64,000 nucleotides of DNA from Nonomuraea solani (lineage in GTDB: Bacteria; Actinomycetota; Actinomycetes; Streptosporangiales; Streptosporangiaceae): NCBI RefSeq assembly GCF_900108335.1, contig NZ_FNVT01000001.1, forward strand, positions 372,001-436,000, given 5' to 3'. Below the pieces are notes generated by a model. The model saw only the letters and a program-made list of their open reading frames with translations, did not search any database and was not told where the DNA came from. How positions within the stretch are numbered: position 1 is the stretch's first letter; every line of letters begins with the position of its first letter. Below, one piece after another: positions 48,615 to 57,899 of this stretch. Position numbers and translations under genes: made by a program.

Positions 48615-49281
48615 GTCGGGGTACGGGAGAGCCCGCGTCCTGTTCGGCGTCTCACTGGAGGTCGGGCCAGGGCAGCTCGTGTGCGTCATGGGACGCAACG
48701 GCGTCGGCAAGACCACGCTGCTCAACACCGTCATGGGGGTGCTGCCCGCGACGGCGGGCACGGTGACGTTCGACGGCCGCGACATCACCAGGCTCAAGCC
48801 GCACGAGCGCGTACGCCTGGGCATGGGGTACGTCCCCCAGGGCCACCAGTGCTTCCCCCAGCTTTCCGTGCTGGGCAACCTGCTGGTGACCGTGGAGGCC
48901 GCCAAGCAGCCCAGGGAGGCCGTCGACGAGGCACTGGAGATCTTCCCCGCGCTCAGGCCCCTGCTCAAGCGGAGCGCCGGCCACCTGTCGGGCGGCCAGC
49001 AGCAGCAGCTCGCCATGGCCCGCGCCCTGGTGACCCGGCCCAGGATGCTCATCCTCGACGAGCCCACCGAGGGCATCCAGCCCTCGATCATCCTGGAGAT
49101 CGAGGCGGCCATCGAGCGGCTGCACGCCTCCGGGCTGGCCGTGCTGCTCGTCGAGCAGTATCTGGACATCGCGCTGCGGCTGGCCGACACGTTCGTCATC
49201 CTCGACGGCGGGCACGTCGTCCGCACCGGCGCCGCCGAGGAGCTCCACCGCGAGGACGTCCAGCGGTTGCTCGCCGTCTAG
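48592..49281 (+). CDS. urtE: Urea ABC transporter ATPase UrtE
   Basis: A 229-aa LivF-type ATPase: Walker A GRNGVGKT, GMGYVPQGHQCFPQLSV, signature LSGGQQQQLAMA, Walker B MLILDEPTEGIQPSI. Tandem UrtD/UrtE ATPases complete the five-gene transporter. It overlaps urtD by 23 bp and the convergent regulator gene by 4 bp. Confidence 0.95.
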   Translation: MLSVTGLESGYGRARVLFGVSLEVGPGQLVCVMGRNGVGKTTLLNTVMGVLPATAGTVTFDGRDITRLKPHERVRLGMGYVPQGHQCFPQLSVLGNLLVTVEAAKQPREAVDEALEIFPALRPLLKRSAGHLSGGQQQQLAMARALVTRPRMLILDEPTEGIQPSIILEIEAAIERLHASGLAVLLVEQYLDIALRLADTFVILDGGHVVRTGAAEELHREDVQRLLAV

Positions 49282-51842
49282 AGCCCGGCGAGCAGCGCTC
49301 GGGCGTTGGCGGCGCCCGAGCGGTCGCCCGTCTCGTCGAAGACGGTCAGGGCGGACACCGTCAGCTCACGGGCCCGGTCCATCGCGCCCTCCGCCCGGTT
49401 CACCCGGGCCAGCGCCAGCAGGGCGTGGGCGTCGAGCAGGCGGTCGCCGAGGCGTACGGCGATGCTCCTGGCCCGCTCGGCGGCCGACCTGGCGGCCGGC
49501 TTGGCGGCCTGGGACAGGTAGACGGCGGTCAGGTCGAGCAGCGTGTCGGCCTGCCGGTGACGGTCGCCCAGCTCGGTCAGGTGCCCGATGGCGGTCAGCA
49601 GGCGCTGCGCGGCCTCGTCGAGGCGCCCCGCCCGGCGCAGCACCGCGCCGAGCACCCGCTCGGCGTCGGCGGAGTCGCGCAGGTTGCCGGCGCCCGCCAG
49701 GCAGGTGAGCAGGGCCTGCTCGGCCTCGTCGAGGCGGCCCAGTTCGAGGTGGACGCGGCCGAGCCGGCGCCTGACGTGGTCGACGTCGCGGGCCCGGCCC
49801 TCGCGCAGGAACGTCTCCAGCGCCGGCCGCAGCACCTCGTGCGCCCGCTCCCACTGCCGCTCGGCCAGGTGCAGGTCGCCCTGGTCGAGCAGGATGAGCG
49901 CCTCGCCCCGCCGGTCGCCGGCCCGCCGCGCCGACTCCAGCGCCAGCCCGGACACCGTCCGCCAGTCGTCCAGGTACCGGTGCCGCTCCAGGTAGGGCGC
50001 CAGCAGGTGCCCCAGCTCCCAGCAGCCGTCGTCGAGCCTGGCCGCGTGCAGGTCGGCGACCAGGCTGACCAGGAACGCCCGCTCGGCCTCCAGCCACTCG
50101 ACCGACTCCCTGATGTCCCTGGTCTGCACGGCCGTGCCCGGATCGCCCGACACCAGTGAGAACCGCGACGCCCGCACCCGGGCCGGCACCACCGCCGCCA
50201 GCTTGTCCAGCACCCCGGGCGCCGGCTGCTCGCGGGCGAACAGCCGGGTCAGGTCGTGCATCCGGTAGCGGACCTGGCCCGCCACGTCGACGCCGTGCGT
50301 CTCCAGCAGCCCCGCGTCCACCAGCGCCTCCGCGTGCCCGCCGAGCTGCTCGGTCACCCAGTCGGCGAAGTCGGGCGCGGACAGCGCGCCGAGCCCGCGC
50401 AGCGTCCGCCGGGCCGGCTCGGGCAGGCCGTCGAAGCCGATCGCGAACACGCTGCGCACCGCCTGGTCGCCCGCGTGCAGCCGGTCGAGCCGCCCGTGCT
50501 CGTCCTGCAGCAGGCTCACCAGGTAGTCGACGGTCCACTCGGGCCGGGCGGCCAGCCGGGAGCCGGCCACGCGCAACGCGATCGGCAGGCCGCCGCAGAA
50601 GGCCGCCAACCGGCGCAGGGAGTCGTCGGCCTGGCGGCCCGAACCGCTGACGAGCAGGTCGAGCGCCTCGCCGTCGTCCAGCACGCCGACCGACAGCCGC
50701 ATGGCGCCGGTCAGGCCGCCGAGCGACGAGCGGCTCGTCACGACCGTCGGGCAGGAGGTGAGCAGCGGGCGCACCTGGGCCTCGCTCGCCGCGTTGTCCA
50801 GCATCACCAGCAGGCCGCGGTTGGCCGTGTAGGTGCGGAACAGGCGCTCGCGCTGCTCCAGCGAGGCGGGGATGGCCTGGGCCGGGCAGCCCAGCCAGCG
50901 CAGGAAGTCCTCCAGGACCGCCGCGGGGGTGGTCGTCTCGCGCAGGTCGGCGTACAGGATGCCGTCGGGGAAGCTCTCGCGCGCCCGCCAGGCCGCGTGC
51001 ACCGCCAGGGCCGACTTGCCCGCGCCCGCCTGGCCGTGCACCACGACCTGGCCGCCGATCACCCGGTCGAGCAGCTCTTCCCGGCCGGTGAAGCCGGCCA
51101 CGTCGGGCGGCAGCAGCACCGGCGGGCCCGCCGAGACATGCAGGGACACGTCGTCGTGCAGCATGCGATGGTAGAGGAGCTGCAGCTCGGGGTCGGGCTC
51201 GATGGCGTGGCCGCCGTCGAGCCGGTCGCGCAGCACCGCGTACGCCGCCAGCGCGTCCACCCGGCGGCCGCTGCGGTAGAGGGCCAGCATGTACTGGCCA
51301 CGGAAGCGCTGCCACAGGGGGTGTTCCTTGGTCAGCCGCCGCAGCTCGGCCAGCAGCTCACGGTGGCGCCCCGCGTCGAGGTCGGCCTGCACCCGGCGCT
51401 CCAGCGCGAGCAGCCGCAGCTCCTCCAGCTCCTCGCGCAACCGCAGCGTCTCGGTCCACCGCTCGCCCTCGGGGTCGACGTCCGCCAGCGCGTCGCCGCG
51501 CCACAGCGACAGGGCCTCCTCGTAGGCGCCCTGGTCGACCAGCAGCCGGAACCGGTCCACGTCGAGCAGTCCGCCGGCCAGCACGTACGACCCCGACACG
51601 GTCGTGATCACGTCCTTGCCGACCAGCCTGCGCAGCTCGCCCACGTAGCCGCGGACCAGGGAGTCGGACCGGTCACCGCCCTCGCGCGGCCAGAGCAGCC
51701 TGCGCAGCCGCTCGACGGTCAGCGGACGGCCGGCGTTGAGCAGGAACATCGCCAGCAGGTCACGGTGCTTCGGCACGGTGGGCGTGCGGTCGATCCCGTC
51801 GCCGTCGCGAACCTCGAGCGGCCCCATGATGCGGAATTCCAC
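49278..51842 (-). CDS. AfsR/SARP-type regulator with BTAD, NB-ARC and TPR parts
   Basis: The 854-aa regulator has an OmpR-like winged helix (about 1-95, EFRIMGPLEVRDGDG... LRRLLWP) and a bacterial transcriptional activation domain (about 98-240). An NB-ARC-type ATPase follows, with P-loop HGQAGAGKSALAVH near 265 and LLVMLDNAASEAQVRPL. The long helical TPR-like C-terminus runs from about 560. AfsR-like proteins activate secondary-metabolite or stress genes; no biosynthetic cluster is adjacent here. The GTG start has AGGTAGG upstream. Its convergence with urtE does not show that it controls urea genes. Confidence 0.9.
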   Translation of the reverse strand: MEFRIMGPLEVRDGDGIDRTPTVPKHRDLLAMFLLNAGRPLTVERLRRLLWPREGGDRSDSLVRGYVGELRRLVGKDVITTVSGSYVLAGGLLDVDRFRLLVDQGAYEEALSLWRGDALADVDPEGERWTETLRLREELEELRLLALERRVQADLDAGRHRELLAELRRLTKEHPLWQRFRGQYMLALYRSGRRVDALAAYAVLRDRLDGGHAIEPDPELQLLYHRMLHDDVSLHVSAGPPVLLPPDVAGFTGREELLDRVIGGQVVVHGQAGAGKSALAVHAAWRARESFPDGILYADLRETTTPAAVLEDFLRWLGCPAQAIPASLEQRERLFRTYTANRGLLVMLDNAASEAQVRPLLTSCPTVVTSRSSLGGLTGAMRLSVGVLDDGEALDLLVSGSGRQADDSLRRLAAFCGGLPIALRVAGSRLAARPEWTVDYLVSLLQDEHGRLDRLHAGDQAVRSVFAIGFDGLPEPARRTLRGLGALSAPDFADWVTEQLGGHAEALVDAGLLETHGVDVAGQVRYRMHDLTRLFAREQPAPGVLDKLAAVVPARVRASRFSLVSGDPGTAVQTRDIRESVEWLEAERAFLVSLVADLHAARLDDGCWELGHLLAPYLERHRYLDDWRTVSGLALESARRAGDRRGEALILLDQGDLHLAERQWERAHEVLRPALETFLREGRARDVDHVRRRLGRVHLELGRLDEAEQALLTCLAGAGNLRDSADAERVLGAVLRRAGRLDEAAQRLLTAIGHLTELGDRHRQADTLLDLTAVYLSQAAKPAARSAAERARSIAVRLGDRLLDAHALLALARVNRAEGAMDRARELTVSALTVFDETGDRSGAANARALLAGL

Positions 51843-51980
51843 GCAACCTACCTTTGAGGAGGAGAAAGAGGTAACACCTTGTGTAGAACAACAGTTATAC
51901 CTGGTAGTGGATTATCATCACCATGACGGCTGTTTGCCCGGGTAACGGCTATCGTCACTGACCAGGCAAACAGCACTGTT

Positions 51981-52553
51981 TCAGCAGGAGCCCTGTCCGG
52001 CTTCTCGCTGAACGTCGATCGAAGGCGCCTCGCCTTCATGGGGCGGCATCGCGGAGGCCACCATCATGGGGCCGTCCGCGGTGCCGTCGACTTTCTCCAG
52101 GAAATCGGCCCAGACCGCCGGTACGGTGAGCGCCGAGATGGAGAACCACTGTCCGGCCATCCTGGGATCGTCGGCTTCCAGCGAGACGGTCACATCCCAC
52201 TGGCCGGAGGCGCGGGCGGGGTCGACGCGGTAGAAGTCCGTCGTCCTCTTCCGCGGCCACCCCGTTTTCCTGCGCACGGCCACGAGCAACGCCATGCCCT
52301 CGGCGAGCTTCGCGGTCCCCCGGACGGCGGGACAGGGCGAGGCGGTGGCGCCCGCTCCGACCGCCGGCGCCACGATGGCGATCGCCGGAGAGTCGTCGCC
52401 GGCGACGGCGGCGCGGATGGTCAGCAGCCCGGCGGGTACGCCGACCAGCGCCGCGACCACCGTGAAGACGGTGACGACGACCTTCCCTCGCCTCCCCCTT
52501 TTCGCGGGGCCGGACCCGACGTCGTTGTCGGGTGCCGCTGGGTTATCGGGCAT
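51981..52553 (-). CDS. Single-pass membrane protein, unknown function
   Basis: The 190-aa product has a short basic cytosolic N-terminus (AKRGRRGK), one helix (VVVTVFTVVAALVGVPAGLL) and an extracytoplasmic domain with two Cys (SPCPAVRGTAKL and the final SC). Its middle (KRTTDFYRVDPARASGQWDV) reads like a carbohydrate- or protein-binding beta domain. It starts with ATG after GGAGGA and follows the AfsR-like gene's promoter side. Unknown family. Confidence 0.65.
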   Translation of the reverse strand: MPDNPAAPDNDVGSGPAKRGRRGKVVVTVFTVVAALVGVPAGLLTIRAAVAGDDSPAIAIVAPAVGAGATASPCPAVRGTAKLAEGMALLVAVRRKTGWPRKRTTDFYRVDPARASGQWDVTVSLEADDPRMAGQWFSISALTVPAVWADFLEKVDGTADGPMMVASAMPPHEGEAPSIDVQREAGQGSC

Positions 52554-52586
52554 TGTTGATACATCCTCCTATCTCGGAAGAGTGAC

Positions 52587-52610
52587 GGTACGCGCATAAC
52601 GCGCGGTACC
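52587..52610. promoter_or_regulatory. Imperfect palindrome upstream of membrane protein gene
   Basis: GGTACGCGC and GCGCGGTACC face each other around ATAAC, with one extra G in the right arm. The palindrome sits about 35-60 bp before the leftward start at 52553, a possible operator. The rest of the 276-bp gap to 52829 is less GC-rich and holds no gene I can support. Confidence 0.35.
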
Positions 52611-52829
52611 GACAAAGTATCGGAATTGTGGGTGGCGCGGGCAAAGCGCAGCGAATCATGCCAATATGCCCGTATTCCACAAATGCGAAAGATGCTCCCG
52701 TTGGGAATGGCCGGTCAGGGCTTCGCGGGTCATCGGCCAATGGCTGAATCGCTCATGGCCGCGCAGGTGGAGGGCTGTTCTGAGATCAACTTGAGGTTGA
52801 TTCCAGATTCCATTGCAAGGAAAGAGGTG

Positions 52830-53561
52830 TTACCGATTGTCTGCGTTATTGGCCCAGATTTGTGCCGACTGCACGATTTCTTCCAGATGACCGCTGTGGG
52901 CGCCGTGCCAGTAGATCTGGCCACAGTCGGCACAGCGGCCGTAGGCGTCGTAGCTGCGCCGCGTGCCCGCCTCCAGCAGGGGCTCGACCTCGTCCTTCGT
53001 CACCGGCACCAGCTCGCCGTTGCACGCCGTGCAGCGCGTCCACGGGCGCAGCGGCGGGGAGAAGCGTTCGAGCAGGTCGCGGAGCTGGTCGGCGGGGGCG
53101 GAGCCGCGGACGTAGGCGCCCAGCCACAGCGCGCGGCGGCGCAGCAGGCCGCGGTCCTGCGTGAGCAGCACCCGGCGCTCCTCGTTGGCCTGCACCACCA
53201 GCGCCGGGTCGTCCATGTCGTTGTGGTAGGCGGTGTCGATGCCGAGCAGGCGCAGCCGCCGCGCGAGCGTGCCCAGGTGCACGTCGAGCAGGAAGCGCGG
53301 CTCCGCGGGCAGTTGCTGGGGCCGCGGCACCGGATGGACCTCCACCACGTCGCCGTGCGCCGGCTGGTAGGAGGGCGGCACGCCCCTGCCGTTCACCACC
53401 ATGGGACCCACCTCGGTCAGCGGGATGCCGATCGACTCGACGTGGTGGCCCAGCGTGGAGGTGCCGTCCGGCGTCACCTCCTGCCACTCCTGGCGGCGGC
53501 TGACGGGCAGGAACATCTTCAGCTCTGGGGCGATGCGCATACGTGCGGTCACGAGGTCCAT
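52830..53561 (-). CDS. Ubiquitin-like plus Mut7-C RNase domain protein
   Basis: The 243-aa product has an N-terminal ubiquitin-like domain (1-85, RIAPELKMFLPVS...). A Mut7-C PIN-fold RNase domain follows (90-175; FLLDVHLGTLARRLRLLGID, then VLLTQDRGLLRR with the acidic residues). A C-terminal zinc ribbon uses RCTACNGE and GRCADCGQIYW. The family is predicted to cut RNA; targets are unknown. It is divergent from the TAXI receptor gene. Confidence 0.85.
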   Translation of the reverse strand: MDLVTARMRIAPELKMFLPVSRRQEWQEVTPDGTSTLGHHVESIGIPLTEVGPMVVNGRGVPPSYQPAHGDVVEVHPVPRPQQLPAEPRFLLDVHLGTLARRLRLLGIDTAYHNDMDDPALVVQANEERRVLLTQDRGLLRRRALWLGAYVRGSAPADQLRDLLERFSPPLRPWTRCTACNGELVPVTKDEVEPLLEAGTRRSYDAYGRCADCGQIYWHGAHSGHLEEIVQSAQIWANNADNR

Positions 53562-53587
53562 TCTGTGGCACCAGATAACGTGAATTC

Positions 53588-54493
53588 ATGCCCATATCCC
53601 GCCGCTCCCTTCTCGGTCTGGTCGCGCTGGCGGCCGGGTGCTCGGGGAGTGGTGACGGGCACGAGGAGCTGCGACTGGCGACCGGGCTGGCCGGCGGGCC
53701 GTACGGGCAGCTCGGCGACCGGCTGGCCGAGGAGCTGCGGCGCGACGGGCTGCGCGTGCGGGTGCTGCGCACCGCCGCCAGCGTGCAGAACCTCGGGATG
53801 ATGGCCGGCGGGCGCGCGGACGTGGGGTTCGCGCTGGCCGACAGCGCCGACGACGCGGTACGCGTACGGCATCAGCCCGTCGCCGCGCTGGCCCGCATGT
53901 ACATGAACTACGTCCACCTCGTCGTCCCCAGGGAATCGAGGATCACCACGGTGGCGGCGCTGGCCGGCCGGGCCGTGTCCATCGGCGTGCAGGGATCGGG
54001 CACGGCGGTGACCGCCACCCGCGTGCTGGCCGCCGCCGAGCCGGCCCGGCCGCCCGAGGTTGTCCGGCTGGATCTGGACGACTCCATCAAGGCGCTGCGC
54101 GACGGCGAGATCGAGGCGTTCTTCTGGTCGGGTGGCGTGCCCACGCCCGCGCTGGCCGCGCTCGGCGGCATCCGGCTCGTGCCGCTGGAGTCGCTGGTGC
54201 CGGTGCTGCGGCGCGGGTTCGGGCCCGTGTACGAGCACGCGTCCGTGCCCGCGGGCGCCTACGGGGCCACCGAGCCGGTGCCGACCCTGGGCACGCCCAG
54301 CTACCTGATGTGCCGGAGTTCGCTGTCCGGGGATCTGGCGTACACGATCACCGAGACGCTCTTCCGCGCCCGCGACCGTCTCAAGGCCCCGTCGGCTCCC
54401 GGCGGGCGCCTCGACAAGCGCTACGCCATCGGCACCGGTGTCGTGCCCTTGCACGCGGGCGCGGCCCGCTACTACCGGTCCGTCTACGGCTGA
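53588..54493 (+). CDS. TAXI-family solute-binding lipoprotein
   Basis: The 301-aa product has a lipoprotein signal (RRSLLGLVALAAGC, Cys at 18) and a TAXI TRAP-receptor fold (LRLATGLAGGPYGQLGDRLA, VGIQGSGTAVTA-like segment, IEAFFWSGGVPTPAL). TAXI proteins usually feed a 4TM TRAP permease, but none is present. Instead it is convergent, with a 10-bp overlap, with a histidine kinase/response regulator pair. This arrangement suggests a ligand-sensing partner of the kinase. Confidence 0.88.
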   Translation: MPISRRSLLGLVALAAGCSGSGDGHEELRLATGLAGGPYGQLGDRLAEELRRDGLRVRVLRTAASVQNLGMMAGGRADVGFALADSADDAVRVRHQPVAALARMYMNYVHLVVPRESRITTVAALAGRAVSIGVQGSGTAVTATRVLAAAEPARPPEVVRLDLDDSIKALRDGEIEAFFWSGGVPTPALAALGGIRLVPLESLVPVLRRGFGPVYEHASVPAGAYGATEPVPTLGTPSYLMCRSSLSGDLAYTITETLFRARDRLKAPSAPGGRLDKRYAIGTGVVPLHAGAARYYRSVYG

Positions 54494-55803
54494 GGGAGCC
54501 GGAGTTCGACCACCAGCCCGTGCGGTGCCGCTGGGAGGAGGTGCAGCGTGGCGCCGCAGGCGCGGGCCAGCTCGGCGGCGATGGCCAGGCCGAGGCCGCT
54601 GCCGGGTACGTTCGCGTGGGTGCCGGAGCGCCAGAACCGTCCCAGCGCCTCCGCGCGCTCCTCCTCGCTCAGCCCGGGCCCGTCGTCGGTCACCCGGAGC
54701 ACGCCGTCGTGGAGGGTGACGGTCACGGTGCCGTTCGGGGGGACGAACTTCTGGGCGTTGTCGAGGGCGATGTCCGCGATCCTGGCCGCCGGTTCCGGAA
54801 CCACCACCGATTCTGAAATGTCGGTTATGAGGTGCACGTCCTTCGCCGCGTACACCTCCCGCCACGTCGCCAGCCGCGGCCCCAGCGCGGTCTCCTTGCT
54901 CTCGGCGCCCGCCTCGACCCTGGCCAGCGTCAGCAGGTCGGCCACCAGCAGCGCCAGCCGGTCCAGCTCGGCCATCGCCTCCTCGTACTCGGCCGTGCCC
55001 TCCGCCCGCAGATGCGGCTCCAGGTTCTCCAGCCGCAGGCCCAGCACCGTGAGCGGTGTCCGCAGCTCGTGCGAGGCGTCGGCCACGAACGCCCGCTGCC
55101 GCTCCATCGCGATGGAGACCGCGTCGGCCATCGCGTTGAAGCGCTCCTCCAGCCGCCGCAGCTCCGAAGGGCCGACACCGGGATGCGCCCGCGCGTCGAG
55201 GCGGCCCCGCGCGATGGCCCGCGTGGCCTGGTCCAGCTCGGTGACCGGCCGCAGGATCCAGCGGGCCAGCCGCCTGGCCGCCAGCACCGAGGAGGCCAGG
55301 GCCGCCAGCGCGCCGAGCGCCAGCGCGCCCCACACCAGCGACACGTCCAGCCGGGCCTGGTCCGTGGGGGTCTCCAGGAGCACCACGCCCGAGAGCTGGG
55401 CGTCCCTGCCCGCCGGTTCGGCCAGCAGCACGGTGGCCGGTCCGAAGGGGCCGATCGTGGGCAGGTCCTCGGTGGTGCGGCCGGCCAGCGCCAGGCGCAG
55501 CGCGTCGCGGTCGTCGGCCTCGAAGCGGCCCGCGGTCAGGCGGAGTGAGCCGTCGCGGTCGCGTACGCGGACGGCGGCGCCGTACAGGTCGGAGTAGCGG
55601 GTGATCTCGGCGATCAGCCCCGTGCGGTCGCCGTCCCGCGCCGCCTGGTCGGCCAGCTCGGCGAAGCGGGTGGCGTCGGCGCGGCGGTCGAGCAGCAGCC
55701 GGTTGGTCCGGTGGGAGGCGTAGGCCAGGCCCAGCGGGATCGCCAGCGCCGCGATGAGGAACACGATCAGCGTGGTGAACGTGACCACCAGCCGCGCGTT
55801 CAC
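54484..55803 (-). CDS. Sensor histidine kinase
   Basis: The 439-aa protein has two membrane helices (about 5-28 and 157-175) enclosing an extracytoplasmic sensor of about 125 residues. A HAMP linker comes next, then the phospho-acceptor H245 in ASHELRTPL and a HATPase domain with DNAQKFV (N box) and DDGPGLS / GSGLGLAI (G boxes). It would phosphorylate the adjacent OmpR-type regulator. The GTG start overlaps the regulator stop (GTGA). Confidence 0.93.
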   Translation of the reverse strand: MNARLVVTFTTLIVFLIAALAIPLGLAYASHRTNRLLLDRRADATRFAELADQAARDGDRTGLIAEITRYSDLYGAAVRVRDRDGSLRLTAGRFEADDRDALRLALAGRTTEDLPTIGPFGPATVLLAEPAGRDAQLSGVVLLETPTDQARLDVSLVWGALALGALAALASSVLAARRLARWILRPVTELDQATRAIARGRLDARAHPGVGPSELRRLEERFNAMADAVSIAMERQRAFVADASHELRTPLTVLGLRLENLEPHLRAEGTAEYEEAMAELDRLALLVADLLTLARVEAGAESKETALGPRLATWREVYAAKDVHLITDISESVVVPEPAARIADIALDNAQKFVPPNGTVTVTLHDGVLRVTDDGPGLSEEERAEALGRFWRSGTHANVPGSGLGLAIAAELARACGATLHLLPAAPHGLVVELRLPQP

Positions 55804-56465
55804 GCCGTCGAGCCCAGCCGGTAGCCGGTCCCGCGCAGCGTCTCCACCAGCCCCGGGCGGCCGGTCTTCGAGCGCAGGTTCGCCACGTGGACGTCCAGCG
55901 AACGGGACGCCGACAGCAGCGGGTCACCCCACACCTCGTCGAGGATCTCCTCCCGGCCGCGCACCACGCCGGGCTCGCGCGCCAGCAGCGCCAGCAGGTC
56001 GAACTCGCGCCTGGTCAGCGTCACCGGCTCGCCGGCCACCGTCACCTGACGGGACTCCAGGTCGATGCGCACGTCGCCGACGCTCACCACGTCGTCGCGG
56101 TGCGGCAGCGGGCGGGTGCCGCGCCGCATCACGGCCTCCATGCGGGCCATCAGCTCGACCGTACGGAACGGCTTGACCAGGTAGTCGTCCGCCCCAGACC
56201 GCAGGCCGCGCAGCACCTCGCGCTCCTCGGTACGGGCGGTGACCACGATCAGCGGCACCGCCGACACCCGGCGCAGGCGGCGCAGCGCGTCGAGCCCGTC
56301 CATGTCGGGCAGGCCCAGGTCCAGCAGCACGAAGTCGGCGCCCCCCGCCAGGCGGAGGGCGTCGACGGCCAGCCCCGCCCGGGTGACCTGGTGGCCGTGC
56401 CGGGCGAGGGCCGTGGTGAGCGCGGAGGCGAGCCGATCGTCGTCTTCGACCAGGAGAACTCGCAT
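55800..56465 (-). CDS. OmpR-family response regulator
   Basis: A 221-aa protein with a receiver domain (acidic pocket EDDD at 7-10, phospho-acceptor D49 in LLDLGLP, and Lys in LVKPFR). A winged-helix DNA-binding domain follows (RREFDLLALLAREPGVV, SLDVHVANLRSKTG, RGTGYRL). It is first of the two-component operon. Confidence 0.95.
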   Translation of the reverse strand: MRVLLVEDDDRLASALTTALARHGHQVTRAGLAVDALRLAGGADFVLLDLGLPDMDGLDALRRLRRVSAVPLIVVTARTEEREVLRGLRSGADDYLVKPFRTVELMARMEAVMRRGTRPLPHRDDVVSVGDVRIDLESRQVTVAGEPVTLTRREFDLLALLAREPGVVRGREEILDEVWGDPLLSASRSLDVHVANLRSKTGRPGLVETLRGTGYRLGSTA

Positions 56466-56474
56466 GTCGCCAGG

Positions 56475-57791
56475 TTATGTGCGGATCGGCACCGGCTCAT
56501 GCGTGCCCTGCTCGGCGCGCGAGAGGGCCGCGTCCCTGGTCTCGCGCATGGTCAGGTAGACGAGGAGGGACACGGCAGCGCAGCCGGAGACGTACCAGAA
56601 GAAGCCGGACTCGATGCCGCTGTCCTTGAACCACAGCGCCACGTACTCGGCGGTGCCGCCGAACAGGGCGTTCGCGATCGCGTACGGGAGCGCCACCCCG
56701 AGGGCGCGCACGTTCGTCGGGAACAACTCGGCCTTCACCACCGCGTTGATCGAGGTGTAGCCGGTGATGATGATCAGCCCGGTGAGCGAGAGCAGCAGCC
56801 CGCCGCCGAACCCTGTCACCCCGCCCAGCGCGGTCATCAGCGGCACCGTGCCCACCATCGACCCGATCCCGAACGTGATCAGCAACGGCCTGCGCCCGAT
56901 CCGGTCCGACAGCGCGCCCGCCAGCGGCTGCAGGCACATGAAGATGAACAGCGCGCAGAAGCTCACCAGCGTGGCCGTCTCCTTGGCCAGGCCGGCGGTG
57001 TTCGACAGGTACTTGGTGAGGTAGGTCGTGTACGTGTAGTACGCGACCGTGCCGCCCATCGTCAGGGCGATGACCAGCAGCGCCTCCTTCTTGTGGGCGA
57101 GCAGCGCCTTGATCGTGCCGCGCCCGGCCTGGCCCTCCTCCTGCTGCTCCTCCTCGTCGTACGCGTCCGTCTCCATGAGGTTGCGGCGCAGGTAGAACAC
57201 GACCGCGGCGGCCAGGGCGCCGACGATGAAGGGGATGCGCCAGCCCCAGGAGTTCAGGGCCTCCTTGGACATCGAGTTCTGCAGGACGATCTGCAGGCCG
57301 AGGCCGACGAGCTGGCCCGCGGTCATGGAGACGTACTGGAAGCTGGAGGCGAAGCCGCGGCGGCCGGGCGGGGTGGCCTCGGTGAGGTACGTGGCGCTGG
57401 CCGCGTACTCGCCGCCGACGGACAATCCCTGCAGCAGGCGCGCCACCACCAGCACCGCGGCGCCGAAGTAGCCGACCGCCTCGTACGTGGGCGCGATCGC
57501 GATCAGCAGCGCGCTGGCCGACATCAGCGTGACGGTGAGCGTGAGCGCCGCCTTGCGGCCCTTCCTGTCGGCGTAGCGGCCGAGCAGCCAGCCGCCGAGC
57601 GGGCGCATGAAGAAGCCGACGGCGAAGATGGCGGCCGTGTTGAGCAGCTTCGCCGTGTCGTTGCCCTCAGGGAAGAAGGAGGCGGCGAAATAGACGGCGA
57701 AACTGCTGTAGACGAACCAGTCGTACCACTCGACCATGTTGCCGATCGAGCCGCCGACCACGGCTTTCCACGGGACGCGTGCCTTGCTCAC
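56475..57791 (-). CDS. MHS-family MFS transporter, organic acid/proton symporter
   Basis: The 438-aa, 12-helix transporter is of the metabolite:H+ symporter type (KgtP/ProP/ShiA). GNMVEWYDWFVYSSFAVYF is the family hallmark near residue 18, with GRYADRKGRKAAL in the first loop and LQGLSVGGEYAASATY. The substrate may be a dicarboxylate, alpha-ketoglutarate or betaine. The GTG start has AGGAGG at a good distance. Unrelated in strand coupling to the response regulator 9 bp away, though a read-through operon is possible. Confidence 0.9.
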   Translation of the reverse strand: MSKARVPWKAVVGGSIGNMVEWYDWFVYSSFAVYFAASFFPEGNDTAKLLNTAAIFAVGFFMRPLGGWLLGRYADRKGRKAALTLTVTLMSASALLIAIAPTYEAVGYFGAAVLVVARLLQGLSVGGEYAASATYLTEATPPGRRGFASSFQYVSMTAGQLVGLGLQIVLQNSMSKEALNSWGWRIPFIVGALAAAVVFYLRRNLMETDAYDEEEQQEEGQAGRGTIKALLAHKKEALLVIALTMGGTVAYYTYTTYLTKYLSNTAGLAKETATLVSFCALFIFMCLQPLAGALSDRIGRRPLLITFGIGSMVGTVPLMTALGGVTGFGGGLLLSLTGLIIITGYTSINAVVKAELFPTNVRALGVALPYAIANALFGGTAEYVALWFKDSGIESGFFWYVSGCAAVSLLVYLTMRETRDAALSRAEQGTHEPVPIRT

Positions 57792-57827
57792 CGAATACCT
57801 CCTGGGGGGGAGTAGTTGCAGGCCAGA

Positions 57828-57855
57828 GCCTTACCCCAGAAGGATGTTCGGACAA
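57828..57855 (-). promoter_or_regulatory. Candidate promoter of the MHS transporter gene
   Basis: On the minus strand TTGTCC (57850-57855) and TAAGGC (57828-57833) are spaced 16 bp apart, about 37 bp before the GTG start. They fit a housekeeping actinobacterial promoter. Confidence 0.4.
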
Positions 57856-57899
57856 GGGAGCAAAGGTCAGATCTAACGTGCGCTTAACATGGGCTTACC

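Noticed and set aside
52626..53801. 391-codon plus-strand frame over the Mut7-C gene
   Set aside because: Antisense to a gene with a clear domain structure; no family likeness of its own.
57850..57899. Separate small gene between the MHS transporter and the kinase
   Set aside because: Only about 108 bp between stop and start, with promoter-like elements and no open frame with a ribosome binding site.
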